From JBEKYH01 sp049511115 (lineage in GTDB: Bacteria; Planctomycetota; Phycisphaerae; Tepidisphaerales; Tepidisphaeraceae), in NCBI GenBank assembly GCA_049511115.1, contig JBEKYH010000339.1, positions 1 to 5,886 on the forward strand: a stretch of 5,886 nt of DNA, in the 5' to 3' direction. Of the stretch, positions 1-5,825 are shown piece after piece. A model generated the notes under the pieces. It made no database searches and had not been told where the DNA came from. It saw only the letters and a list, made by a program, of their open reading frames with translations. How positions within the stretch are numbered: position 1 is the first letter of the stretch; each line of letters opens with the position of its first letter. Both the position numbers and the translations under genes were made by a program.

Positions 1-440
1 AGCAGCGTCGCCTCCAGCTTATGCCGCCAGACATAACCGCCGCCGATGTCGAAATCATGTTGAACGGTTTGATATTTATCGAGCACCTTCTGGAGTTCAT
101 CGCCGGCCAGGTGGGCCATCTCATGTTCCAGATCGCGCAGGCGATGGGCCAGATCGTGAAGCTCCTTGAATGCCAATTCCGCCTCGTCGATGACGGTGTT
201 GGCCGGATCGAGCACCGGGTCCTGGCTGAGCAATCCGACCTTTGCATTGGTGGCAATCGAAACATCCCCGTCATCGGGCGCAAGCTGGCCCGTGAGAATT
301 TTAAACAGCGTGGATTTTCCAGAGCCGTTCGCGCCGATGAAACCAACGCGCTCCGCCGCGTTGATGGCGAAGTTGAGCTTGTCAAACAACACGCGACGGC
401 CGAAGTTCTTTTCGATATTGGTCAGTTGAGCCAGAGGCAT
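1..440 (-). CDS. ABC-F family ATP-binding protein, N-terminal part (runs off the left edge)
   Basis: The first 146 codons of an ABC-F ATPase, a soluble family with two ATPase domains and no membrane segments. Members act on the ribosome, as translation factors or in antibiotic resistance. Read on the minus strand, the protein begins MPLAQLTNIEKNFGRRVLF, a typical ABC-F opening with the aromatic A-loop residue near F13. A perfect Walker A, GANGSGKST, lies at residues 36-44 and a Q-loop glutamine (LLSQDP) near residue 73. From about residue 85 the sequence becomes helical and charged, as expected for the family's inserted helical arm before the ABC signature. The signature, Walker B, interdomain linker and second ATPase domain lie beyond the window. 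The ATG at 440 is the only sensible start: no in-frame start codon lies just upstream and the family N-terminus begins here. No clear Shine-Dalgarno precedes it. The subtype (Uup, EttA, YbiT and so on) cannot be decided from this fragment. It is divergent from the fusion gene at 690. Confidence 0.92.
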   Translation of the reverse strand, partial: MPLAQLTNIEKNFGRRVLFDKLNFAINAAERVGFIGANGSGKSTLFKILTGQLAPDDGDVSIATNAKVGLLSQDPVLDPANTVIDEAELAFKELHDLAHRLRDLEHEMAHLAGDELQKVLDKYQTVQHDFDIGGGYVWRHKLEATL

Positions 441-457
441 GGCGAGAAGAATACGGT

Positions 458-585
458 TGAACCGCCAAGACGCAAAGACGCCAAGGTAGGAGCTTGACCA
501 ATCTTAAGCCTGAATGTCTTTTCTGAATTCGCCTTTATTAAGATTTCTCTCTCCTGCCTTGGCGTCTTGGCGCCTTGGCGGTTCA
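458..585. repeat. Long imperfect inverted repeat (palindromic element) in the divergent intergenic region
   Basis: Positions 458-492 and 551-585 are inverted copies matching at 32 of 35 bases. The arms are built from short CGCCAAG-like units (AACCGCCAAG, then ACGCAAAG or GCGCCAAG, then ACGCCAAGG). Inside them, AATCTTAA at 500-507 pairs perfectly with TTAAGATT at 538-545, so the whole 128 bases can fold into one long hairpin with an internal bulge and a loop of about 30 bases. It fills much of the 249-base gap between the divergent ABC-F and fusion genes. I recall similar CGCCAAG-rich repeats scattered in environmental bacterial genomes, so a REP- or MITE-like dispersed element is likely. There is no T-tract typical of a terminator, and no ORF in it that I would support. 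Confidence 0.8.
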
Positions 586-593
586 TTCGCATT

Positions 594-621
594 TTGTCTT
601 GCCCGTATCGCCGCTTATGAT
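594..621 (+). promoter_or_regulatory. Possible sigma70-type promoter for the fusion gene
   Basis: TTGTCT at 594-599 (4 of 6 to the -35 consensus) is followed after 16 bases by TATGAT at 616-621 (5 of 6 to the -10 consensus). It lies just outside the palindrome and would give a leader of roughly 60 bases to the ATG at 690. This is a pattern match only. Chance matches of this quality are common. Confidence 0.25.
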
Positions 622-689
622 CCTCGCGACTTTATCCGATCTATATGGTTAGCGCGGACAGTCGCCGCCGAAGGGGCCTATCGTTTCAA

Positions 690-2351
690 ATGCCAAGCAT
701 CAACTTTGAAAACGACCGTGTCGTCGAGTCCGCCGACGCAGGCCAGACGTTATTGGAAGTCTCCCTGGCTGCGGGGATACCCCATGTCCACGCCTGCGGC
801 GGAAATGCGCGGTGCTCCACTTGCCGCGTCATGGTGCGCGATGGATTGGAACACCTCAGTCCGCGCAACGCCGCCGAGGAAACGCTCGCCCTGCGCAAGG
901 GCCTGGACCCGAACATTCGCCTTGCCTGCCAGACCCACGCCGACGGCCCATGCCGCGTGCGGCGCATTGTCATCGACGAAAAAGACGCCGACGCCGCCAT
1001 CGCCTCTTCCAGTCCAGCCGGCGGGCGCGAAATCAAACTCGCGATTCTCTTCAGCGACATCAAGGATTTCACCCCCCTCTCCGAGCGGCATCTGCCCCAT
1101 GATGTCATTCACATACTCAACCGCTATTTCCGCCTGCTCGGTGAAGCTGTCCTCCAGCATGATGGCTACATCGACAAATACATCGGCGACGGGATGATGG
1201 CCTTGTTTGGCCTCGACCAACCCGACCCCGCCCGCGCCTGCATGGACGCCATCGCCGCCGCCCTGAAAATCCAGGCGGGGCAGACCGAGCTGAATGAATA
1301 TCTCGCTCGCCATTTCGGCTCGTCATTGGGGACACGCATCGGCATCCATTATGGCGAAGCCGTCATCGGGCAAATGGGCCACCCCCTCAAACAACAGTTC
1401 ACTGCAATCGGCGACAGCGTAAACATCGCCAGCCGCGTCGAATCCGCCTGCAAGGGAACCGGCGCTGATCTGCTCGTCTCCGAAGCCGTCTATGCTCACG
1501 TCGCCGGCAAGGTGCACACGGGCATCGAAGTGACCACCCATCTGAAAGGTAAAACCGGCGACTACCGGCTGCATCAGGTAACCGGCATCAGCGACGAAGG
1601 GCAGCGCGTCTGGCCGCTGGCGAAGGTCGTCTCGCGCCATCTGCGCTCGATGATGTCACGTCAGATCGGGCCGATCTTTTTGCGGCTGGCGTACCACGAC
1701 GCCATCACTTACGACCCCGCCACCAATACCGGCGGCATGAACGGTTCGATCCGATTTCCCGAGGAACTGGCGTTGCCGGAAAACAAGGGTCTGGCGGCGG
1801 CGATCAAATTCCTCGCCCAAGCCAAACGGCAATTCCCACAGGTCTCCTGGGCCGATTTGATTTCTCTCGCCGGCGCCGCCGCCGTCACCCAGGCCGGAGG
1901 TCCCGACATTCCCCTGGAACTAGGCCGCCAGGATGCCGACCACCCTGACCCTGCCGGGCGTCTCCCCAGACCAGACGAGCCGTGGGAGCCCCTGCGCGTG
2001 CGGCTGGTGGGCATGGGATTCACCAACGAAGAACTCGTCGCCCTCTCCGGCGCTCACACCCTCGGCCGCGTCAACGGCATCCCCTTCACCAACGATCCGT
2101 TCCATTTCACCAACGAATATTTCCGCCTGCTGATGCGCAAAGGCGAAGCCGAAAAGCGCCACCTGCTCGGCAGCGACCGCGCCATGGCCGACGACGCGAT
2201 CTGCCTCCCCTTCATCGAAGCCTTCGCCATGGACGAGGCCCTCTTCTTCCGCCAATTCGCCGCGGCTTATACCAAGTTGAGCCTGTTGGGGGCGAATGTG
2301 CAGGCAGGGGCGAATGCTTCGCCGACGGCGACGACCCTCGCTGTCGCCTAA
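690..2351 (+). CDS. Ferredoxin - class III nucleotide cyclase - class I heme peroxidase fusion protein
   Basis: One uninterrupted frame of 553 residues with three recognisable domains and no membrane segment or signal peptide, so probably cytosolic. Residues 1-97 form a [2Fe-2S] ferredoxin with ligands C36, C42, C45 and C80 (C-x5-C-x2-C-x34-C, adrenodoxin-type spacing). Residues 115-297 form a class III adenylate/guanylate cyclase: metal aspartates D123 (FSDIKDFT) and D167 (DKYIGDGMMALFG), adenine-selecting K163 and T238 (FTAIGDSVN), transition-state N245 and R249. The K/T pair suggests an adenylate cyclase of class IIIb. Residues 308-540 form an ascorbate peroxidase/CcP-like domain: distal R332 and H336 (LRLAYHDA), TGGMNGSIRF at 347-356, proximal H456 (ELVALSGAHTLG) and proximal D502. 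A low-complexity A/T/S tail ends the protein. Start: the ATG at 690 begins the first ferredoxin strand and has AAGGGG upstream (spacing 13). The in-frame ATG at 645 would add only MVSADSRRRRGLSFQ and has no ribosome site. Ferredoxin-cyclase proteins are known; I do not recall one carrying a peroxidase. Peroxide- or redox-controlled cAMP synthesis is an inference. Confidence 0.9.
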   Translation: MPSINFENDRVVESADAGQTLLEVSLAAGIPHVHACGGNARCSTCRVMVRDGLEHLSPRNAAEETLALRKGLDPNIRLACQTHADGPCRVRRIVIDEKDADAAIASSSPAGGREIKLAILFSDIKDFTPLSERHLPHDVIHILNRYFRLLGEAVLQHDGYIDKYIGDGMMALFGLDQPDPARACMDAIAAALKIQAGQTELNEYLARHFGSSLGTRIGIHYGEAVIGQMGHPLKQQFTAIGDSVNIASRVESACKGTGADLLVSEAVYAHVAGKVHTGIEVTTHLKGKTGDYRLHQVTGISDEGQRVWPLAKVVSRHLRSMMSRQIGPIFLRLAYHDAITYDPATNTGGMNGSIRFPEELALPENKGLAAAIKFLAQAKRQFPQVSWADLISLAGAAAVTQAGGPDIPLELGRQDADHPDPAGRLPRPDEPWEPLRVRLVGMGFTNEELVALSGAHTLGRVNGIPFTNDPFHFTNEYFRLLMRKGEAEKRHLLGSDRAMADDAICLPFIEAFAMDEALFFRQFAAAYTKLSLLGANVQAGANASPTATTLAVA

Positions 2352-2390
2352 TTGCTTTGATGCCTTCCCCCTCTCCATGTACTTAGTCTG

Positions 2391-2446
2391 GTAGGGTGGG
2401 CATCGCCCACCTTCTCGCGAAAAGCGGTGGGCAATGCCCACCCTAC
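2391..2446. repeat. Inverted repeat between convergent genes (REP-like; possible bidirectional terminator)
   Basis: The 21-base arms at 2391-2411 and 2426-2446 match at 20 of 21 bases with a 14-base loop. Each arm begins or ends on GTAGGGTGGGC and is itself nearly palindromic (GTGGGC-AT-CGCCCAC), so a cruciform is possible. It sits in the 109-base gap between the convergent stop codons at 2351 and 2461, where a strong hairpin could end transcription from both sides. There is no clear T-tract. From memory, GTAGGGTGGGCATTGCCCACC-type repeats occur in many copies in Planctomycetota and cyanobacteria, so it is probably one copy of a dispersed family rather than a dedicated terminator. Confidence 0.85.
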
Positions 2447-2460
2447 AAATCCGAATAAGT

Positions 2461-3624
2461 CTATTGCGAACCAACGTACGACGGCTGCGTCGCCGCCGCA
2501 TCCGCCGGCTTCACCTTATTCGTCTTGGCATCCAGGCGCGGATCAAACCGGTCGTCAATTTGCCGAACGAACTGGAAGTCCTTCTTATATTCAATCGGAA
2601 TGAAGTGCAGCGGCTTTTCCCCCGCAGCGGACACATCCGCTTCGTCAGCGGCGGGCGCCGCCCCCTGCGGCTTGAATGACAAAATCGCCGTCTTGATCTG
2701 CTGCGCCAATTCCGGCTTCAAGTTGTAAAACCAGCCGATGGTGGTGCGCGGAATCACGTCCGACTGGTAGATAATCTTGAGATCCTTCTTGGCAACATCC
2801 CCGGCTTCCACGAGCGATTGCAGTTTGTCATCCGAGATCGCCGCCGCCTCGTATTCGCCCTTGGCGACCCCTTCGATCGACTTCTTCTGGCCCAGCGACC
2901 ACGTGATAAAATAATCAACATTGGGGCGAAGATTCTGCTGGTCCATCATCATGGCCACCAGCGCACGATATCCCGTGATGGATGACGGAACCGTGCAGAC
3001 CACCGTATGAGCTTTCAGATCCGACGTTGCATTCAATCCGCTATTGGCCGGCACCACAATATCCAGATGATTGCCGCTGGCCCCGCCTTCATCCCCCAGC
3101 ACCGCCGCCGGCTCATATCCATAATTGTTCACCAGGAACGGCGCGTCCGCCGCGTGGAGGGCGACGAGCGTAATCCCATCTTTCTTGATCAACGCGAGCT
3201 GATCCGGCCCGTTGTCGTAGATCATGTCGCTTACTTTTCGCCCGGTGGCATCCGCGAGATGGGCCTCAAATTTCGCCCAGGGAAAATTGGGGCTTTCCGC
3301 GTCCCCGTCGGGGAGATGGGCGACGACAATCGTCTGCGGATCGACGAGCTTGTCAGCCGCTGGGGGATCAGCCAAAAGGCGGCCCTGGGTATCGGTAAAA
3401 CTCGCATCCAGGGCCTTGGGAGTCGGATCGGTCAGACCCATGCTATGCACGACCGCCTGCTCGGTGATCTTATTGTCGGCGTTGGCCATGAACACCTGCC
3501 GCGCCGAATCCGCCGCGAATCCAATGGCCACCAGAAGCGCCCCAAAAAGTATCCAGCGCACCCAGGAACCGCTGGTAGGATAGTTCTTCCGCAAATCTCT
3601 GGGATCGGGCTGGGCGTTACTCAT
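2461..3624 (-). CDS. Membrane-anchored PhnD-type phosphate/phosphite/phosphonate substrate-binding protein
   Basis: A 387-residue protein of the PhnD/PtxB-like periplasmic binding family, which captures phosphonates or related oxyanions for ABC importers. A short basic N-terminus is followed by one hydrophobic segment at residues 22-38 (WILFGALLVAIGFAA). No lipobox cysteine follows, so it is probably held by this signal anchor with the binding domain outside the cytoplasm. Family features: DNGPDQLALIKKDG at 137-150; PSSITGY at 213-219, matching the S-S/T-x-S/T-G-Y ligand-binding helix start of PhnD; GEYEAAAISDDKL at 257-269; YQSDVIPRTTIGW at 286-298. After about residue 318 comes an Ala/Pro-rich linker and a tail that the family core does not explain. 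The ATG at 3624 has a good GAGGAA site 7 bases upstream. It lies 87 bases downstream of the BioA-like gene in the same direction. No permease or ATPase gene is in the window, so its ligand and partner are unknown. It may be an orphan sensor or scavenger. Confidence 0.8.
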   Translation of the reverse strand: MSNAQPDPRDLRKNYPTSGSWVRWILFGALLVAIGFAADSARQVFMANADNKITEQAVVHSMGLTDPTPKALDASFTDTQGRLLADPPAADKLVDPQTIVVAHLPDGDAESPNFPWAKFEAHLADATGRKVSDMIYDNGPDQLALIKKDGITLVALHAADAPFLVNNYGYEPAAVLGDEGGASGNHLDIVVPANSGLNATSDLKAHTVVCTVPSSITGYRALVAMMMDQQNLRPNVDYFITWSLGQKKSIEGVAKGEYEAAAISDDKLQSLVEAGDVAKKDLKIIYQSDVIPRTTIGWFYNLKPELAQQIKTAILSFKPQGAAPAADEADVSAAGEKPLHFIPIEYKKDFQFVRQIDDRFDPRLDAKTNKVKPADAAATQPSYVGSQ

Positions 3625-3631
3625 AAATCAA

Positions 3632-3637
3632 TTCCTC
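3632..3637 (-). promoter_or_regulatory. Ribosome binding site of the PhnD-type gene
   Basis: Read on the minus strand, GAGGAA lies 7 bases before the ATG at 3624. It is one of the two good Shine-Dalgarno sequences in the window and fixes the start of the substrate-binding protein. Confidence 0.75.
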
Positions 3638-3643
3638 GGCGCA

Positions 3644-3671
3644 GGGATAGTAAGTCCCACACTTTCGTCAA
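3644..3671 (-). promoter_or_regulatory. Weak candidate promoter for the PhnD-type gene
   Basis: On the minus strand TTGACG (3671-3666, 5 of 6 to the -35 consensus) is followed after 16 bases by TATCCC (3649-3644, only 3 of 6 to the -10). It would give a very short leader. The gene may instead be read through from the BioA-like gene 87 bases upstream. Pattern match only. Confidence 0.2.
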
Positions 3672-3711
3672 CGACTGTTAGGGTCGCGCGTTGACGCGGT
3701 AAAGATTTGAT

Positions 3712-5064
3712 TTAGATGGCCGCAATGGCTGCTCCGGCCGCGCGCACAACTTTGCCCAAATCCTCCACCTCCATCGCCGGCGGCGGCATCAGCACCACCA
3801 CATCCGCCAGCGGCCGGATAATCACCCCATACTTTCGCGCCGCCGCACAAACCTTCGCCCCCATGCGAAGTTTCGGGTCAAATGCCTTGCGGCTCGCATT
3901 CTCTTCTACCAGTTCAATCCCCACCATGAACCCCTTCTGGCGGATGTCGCCGACGTGTTTGAGCGATCTAAGTTCATCCAGCATCGCCGCCAGTTCCACG
4001 GACTTGCGCGCAACGCCCGCCACGACTTGGTTCCGCCCCATCAATCTAAGCGACGCCAACCCCGCCGCGCACGCCAGCGGATTACCCGTATACGTGTGCC
4101 CGTGATAAAACGTCTTTCCCTCCCACGGCTCCCCCAAAAACGCGTCGAAAATCTTCCTCGTGGCAATCGTCGCTGCCAGCGGCAAATACCCGCCGCTGAT
4201 TCCCTGGGCGATGCACATCAAATCCGGCCGCACGCCTTCATGCTCGCAGGCAAACATCTTCCCCGTGCGCCCGAATCCCACCGCCACCTCGTCGGCGATC
4301 AGCAGCACATCATGCTCGCGCGCCATCCGTGCAACCTCGCGCAAAAATCCCGGCGGCTGAATAATCATCCCACCCGCCCCCTGCACAATCGGCTCAATGC
4401 AAATCGCCGCGATCTTCGCCCCATGCTCGACCAGAATCTTCTCCAACTCCTTCAGGCAGGCGCGCTTCACCGCCTCCGGATCATCCGGCGTTTTGCTGCG
4501 ATAAACATACGGCGACGGCGCAAAATGCACCGGAAACAGCAGCGGAAAATACGGCCGATGAAACGCCTCCACGCGCCCGACAGACATCGCCCCGATCGTG
4601 TCCCCGTGATAGGCTTCGGCAAATCCGACGAATTGGCATTTCTCCCCCCGCCCGATGTTATGCCAATATTGCGCCGCCAGCTTGAACGCGACTTCCGTCG
4701 CCGTCGCCCCGCTGTCGCTGAAGAAAAACTTCTCCAGCCCCTGTGGCACAATCGCCGCCAACTCCTCCGCCAGCAAAATCGCCGGTTCGCTGGCCAATCC
4801 GAGCATCGTCGTATGGGCCACTTTTTTCAGTTGTGCTTCAATCGCCCGGTCAATCTCTGGCACCCGATGCCCATGCACGTTGCACCAGAGGCTGCTCACG
4901 CCATCCAGATAGCGATTGCCGTCGCTGTCGATCAGCCACATGCCGTCGGCATCTGTGATCACCAGCGGCTCATCTGCCAGCCACAATTTCATGTGCGTGA
5001 ATGGATGCCAGAGATGCTTCTTATCCAGCTCGCGCAGGCGGGCCGTGTCGTAAGGCTGATTCAT
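3712..5064 (-). CDS. bioA: BioA-type 7,8-diaminopelargonate (DAPA) aminotransferase homolog with Gln in place of the PLP lysine
   Basis: A 450-residue class III PLP aminotransferase. BioA transfers an amino group to 7-keto-8-aminopelargonate in biotin synthesis, using SAM as donor in E. coli and lysine in the B. subtilis type. BioA signatures: HLWHPFTHM near residue 17, SSLWCNVHGH near 57, FFSDSGATATEVAFKLA at 114-130, AYHGDTIGAMSVG at 151-163, the pyridine-nitrogen aspartate D258 (LIADEVAVGFGRTGKMFACEH), TFYHGHTYTGNPLACAAG and a C-terminal RPLADVVVLMPPP. The overall pattern resembles the B. subtilis enzyme more than E. coli. The oddity: the internal-aldimine lysine (E. coli K274, in C-x-x-K-x-x-[ST]-G-G) is Q287 here, in MCIAQGISGGYLP, codon CAG at 4206-4204. 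Start: the ATG at 5064 overlaps the upstream stop as ATGA and has GAGGTG 8 bases before it. A TTG at 5070 would lie only 2 bases from that site. Family identity is confident; BioA activity, and SAM versus lysine as donor, are not. Confidence 0.88.
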   Translation of the reverse strand: MNQPYDTARLRELDKKHLWHPFTHMKLWLADEPLVITDADGMWLIDSDGNRYLDGVSSLWCNVHGHRVPEIDRAIEAQLKKVAHTTMLGLASEPAILLAEELAAIVPQGLEKFFFSDSGATATEVAFKLAAQYWHNIGRGEKCQFVGFAEAYHGDTIGAMSVGRVEAFHRPYFPLLFPVHFAPSPYVYRSKTPDDPEAVKRACLKELEKILVEHGAKIAAICIEPIVQGAGGMIIQPPGFLREVARMAREHDVLLIADEVAVGFGRTGKMFACEHEGVRPDLMCIAQGISGGYLPLAATIATRKIFDAFLGEPWEGKTFYHGHTYTGNPLACAAGLASLRLMGRNQVVAGVARKSVELAAMLDELRSLKHVGDIRQKGFMVGIELVEENASRKAFDPKLRMGAKVCAAARKYGVIIRPLADVVVLMPPPAMEVEDLGKVVRAAGAAIAAI

Positions 5065-5825
5065 CGCCAATGCACCTCGTCCCCAACTCTCAGCCCCAGA
5101 ACCTGCCCCCCCGATCCGTCGCGAACGGCGATTTCCAACAGCCCGCTTGACCCAATCAACGCCAGCGCCTCGCCCGGCGCTACATCGCTATAAGTCCGCC
5201 GAAGCGGCCCGATTTCCCTATCCTCGGTCCAGACCTTCGCATAACCGTCCGTGCCAACCAGCTCGGCCGGGATATTCGTGGTGGCGTTGCCGAATCCGTC
5301 CAGGTGAATGACCCGACCATCCCCCGCGTTCTGGGCCAAATGCAAATCCAGAAGGACGGGATCGTCCATCGGCCGCAGCAATTCATCGCGCCGCACCGCG
5401 TCTGCCAGCCACCCCGCCACCGGCGCCATGATATCGCGCCCATGAAACGTCGCGCTCGCCTGCCGCGGCCGCCAGATAATTTCAAACGTCTCCCCCGGTC
5501 CCCAGCGCCGCAGCGCCCAGGTCATCAACCCATTATCCGGGCACACAATCCACTGCCCCCGCACCAGCGCCGCCGCCAGCCGCCGCGGCCCGCCGACGCC
5601 CGGATCAACCACCGCCAGATGCACCGTCTCCTCGTCAAACGCCGCCACCGCTCGCTCAAGGGCCATCGACCCGGCTACAATATCCTGTCGCGGCACCTGG
5701 TGAGTGATGTCGATCAGGTTGGCCTCCGGACAATGGCGCAACACCGCCGCTTTCATCGCCGCGACGTAAGCGTCCGCAAGCCCAAAGTCACTGGTCAACG
5801 TCACGATAGGCCGGTCCACAGGCAT
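5061..5825 (-). CDS. SAM hydroxide adenosyltransferase (DUF62 / SAM hydrolase family)
   Basis: A 254-residue soluble protein of the DUF62 family, which includes archaeal and bacterial SAM hydroxide adenosyltransferases (SAM + water to adenosine + methionine) and the halide enzymes SalL and fluorinase. Family landmarks in order: IVTLTSDFGLADAYVAAMK (residues 7-25), LIDITHQVPRQDI (37-49), VVDPGVGGPRR (72-82), CPDNGLMTW (95-103), TFHGRDIMAPVAGWLA (126-141), HLDGFGNATTN in the C-terminal half, and GSSGLLEIA near the end. The D-R-H triad described for the hydrolase type is present as D74, R81 and H128 with the expected 7-residue D-to-R spacing, so the hydroxide enzyme is favoured over a halogenase. 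The length is usual for the family. The ATG at 5825 has no strong ribosome site, but an in-frame stop lies just upstream. The TGA stop overlaps the BioA-like gene's ATG, implying coupled translation. The physiological role of SAM cleavage here is unknown. Confidence 0.87.
   Translation of the reverse strand: MPVDRPIVTLTSDFGLADAYVAAMKAAVLRHCPEANLIDITHQVPRQDIVAGSMALERAVAAFDEETVHLAVVDPGVGGPRRLAAALVRGQWIVCPDNGLMTWALRRWGPGETFEIIWRPRQASATFHGRDIMAPVAGWLADAVRRDELLRPMDDPVLLDLHLAQNAGDGRVIHLDGFGNATTNIPAELVGTDGYAKVWTEDREIGPLRRTYSDVAPGEALALIGSSGLLEIAVRDGSGGQVLGLRVGDEVHWR
5073..5078 (-). promoter_or_regulatory. Ribosome binding site of the BioA-like gene
   Basis: GAGGTG on the minus strand, inside the last codons of the DUF62 gene, lies 8 bases before the ATG at 5064. 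This decides the start in favour of that ATG over the in-frame TTG at 5070, and supports translational coupling through the ATGA overlap. Confidence 0.75.

Noticed and set aside
21..497. 158-codon plus-strand open frame at the left edge
   Set aside because: Opposite strand of the ABC-F gene, whose Walker A and N-terminus are unmistakable. The tail runs into the repeat arm.
645..689. Upstream ATG at 645 as the start of the fusion protein
   Set aside because: No Shine-Dalgarno before it, and the extra 15 residues are Arg-rich and outside the ferredoxin fold. The ATG at 690 fits the domain start. It cannot be wholly excluded.
514..1197. 227-codon plus-strand open frame overlapping the ferredoxin and cyclase coding region
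   Set aside because: Begins inside the palindrome and runs in another frame over conserved coding sequence, with no motif.
1920..2501. 193-codon minus-strand open frame over the end of the peroxidase domain and the repeat
   Set aside because: Antisense to the conserved peroxidase domain. Its N-terminal part is translation of the GTAGGGTGGGC repeat, a common source of false genes.
3007..3681. 224-codon plus-strand open frame opposite the PhnD-type gene
   Set aside because: No family motif or ribosome site. The minus-strand protein in the same place matches a known family along its length.
3680..3700. Small CGCG-TTGA-CGCG hairpin between the BioA-like and PhnD-type genes
   Set aside because: A four-base stem with no T-tract. 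Too weak to call a terminator.
5065..5070. TTG at 5070 as the start of the BioA-like protein
   Set aside because: Only 2 bases from the GAGGTG site. The ATG at 5064 has proper spacing and forms an ATGA junction with the upstream stop.
3955..5193. 412-codon plus-strand open frame opposite the BioA-like gene
   Set aside because: Arg/His/Pro-rich composition with no recognisable motif. It is the antisense shadow of a strongly conserved enzyme in GC-rich DNA and crosses into the next gene.
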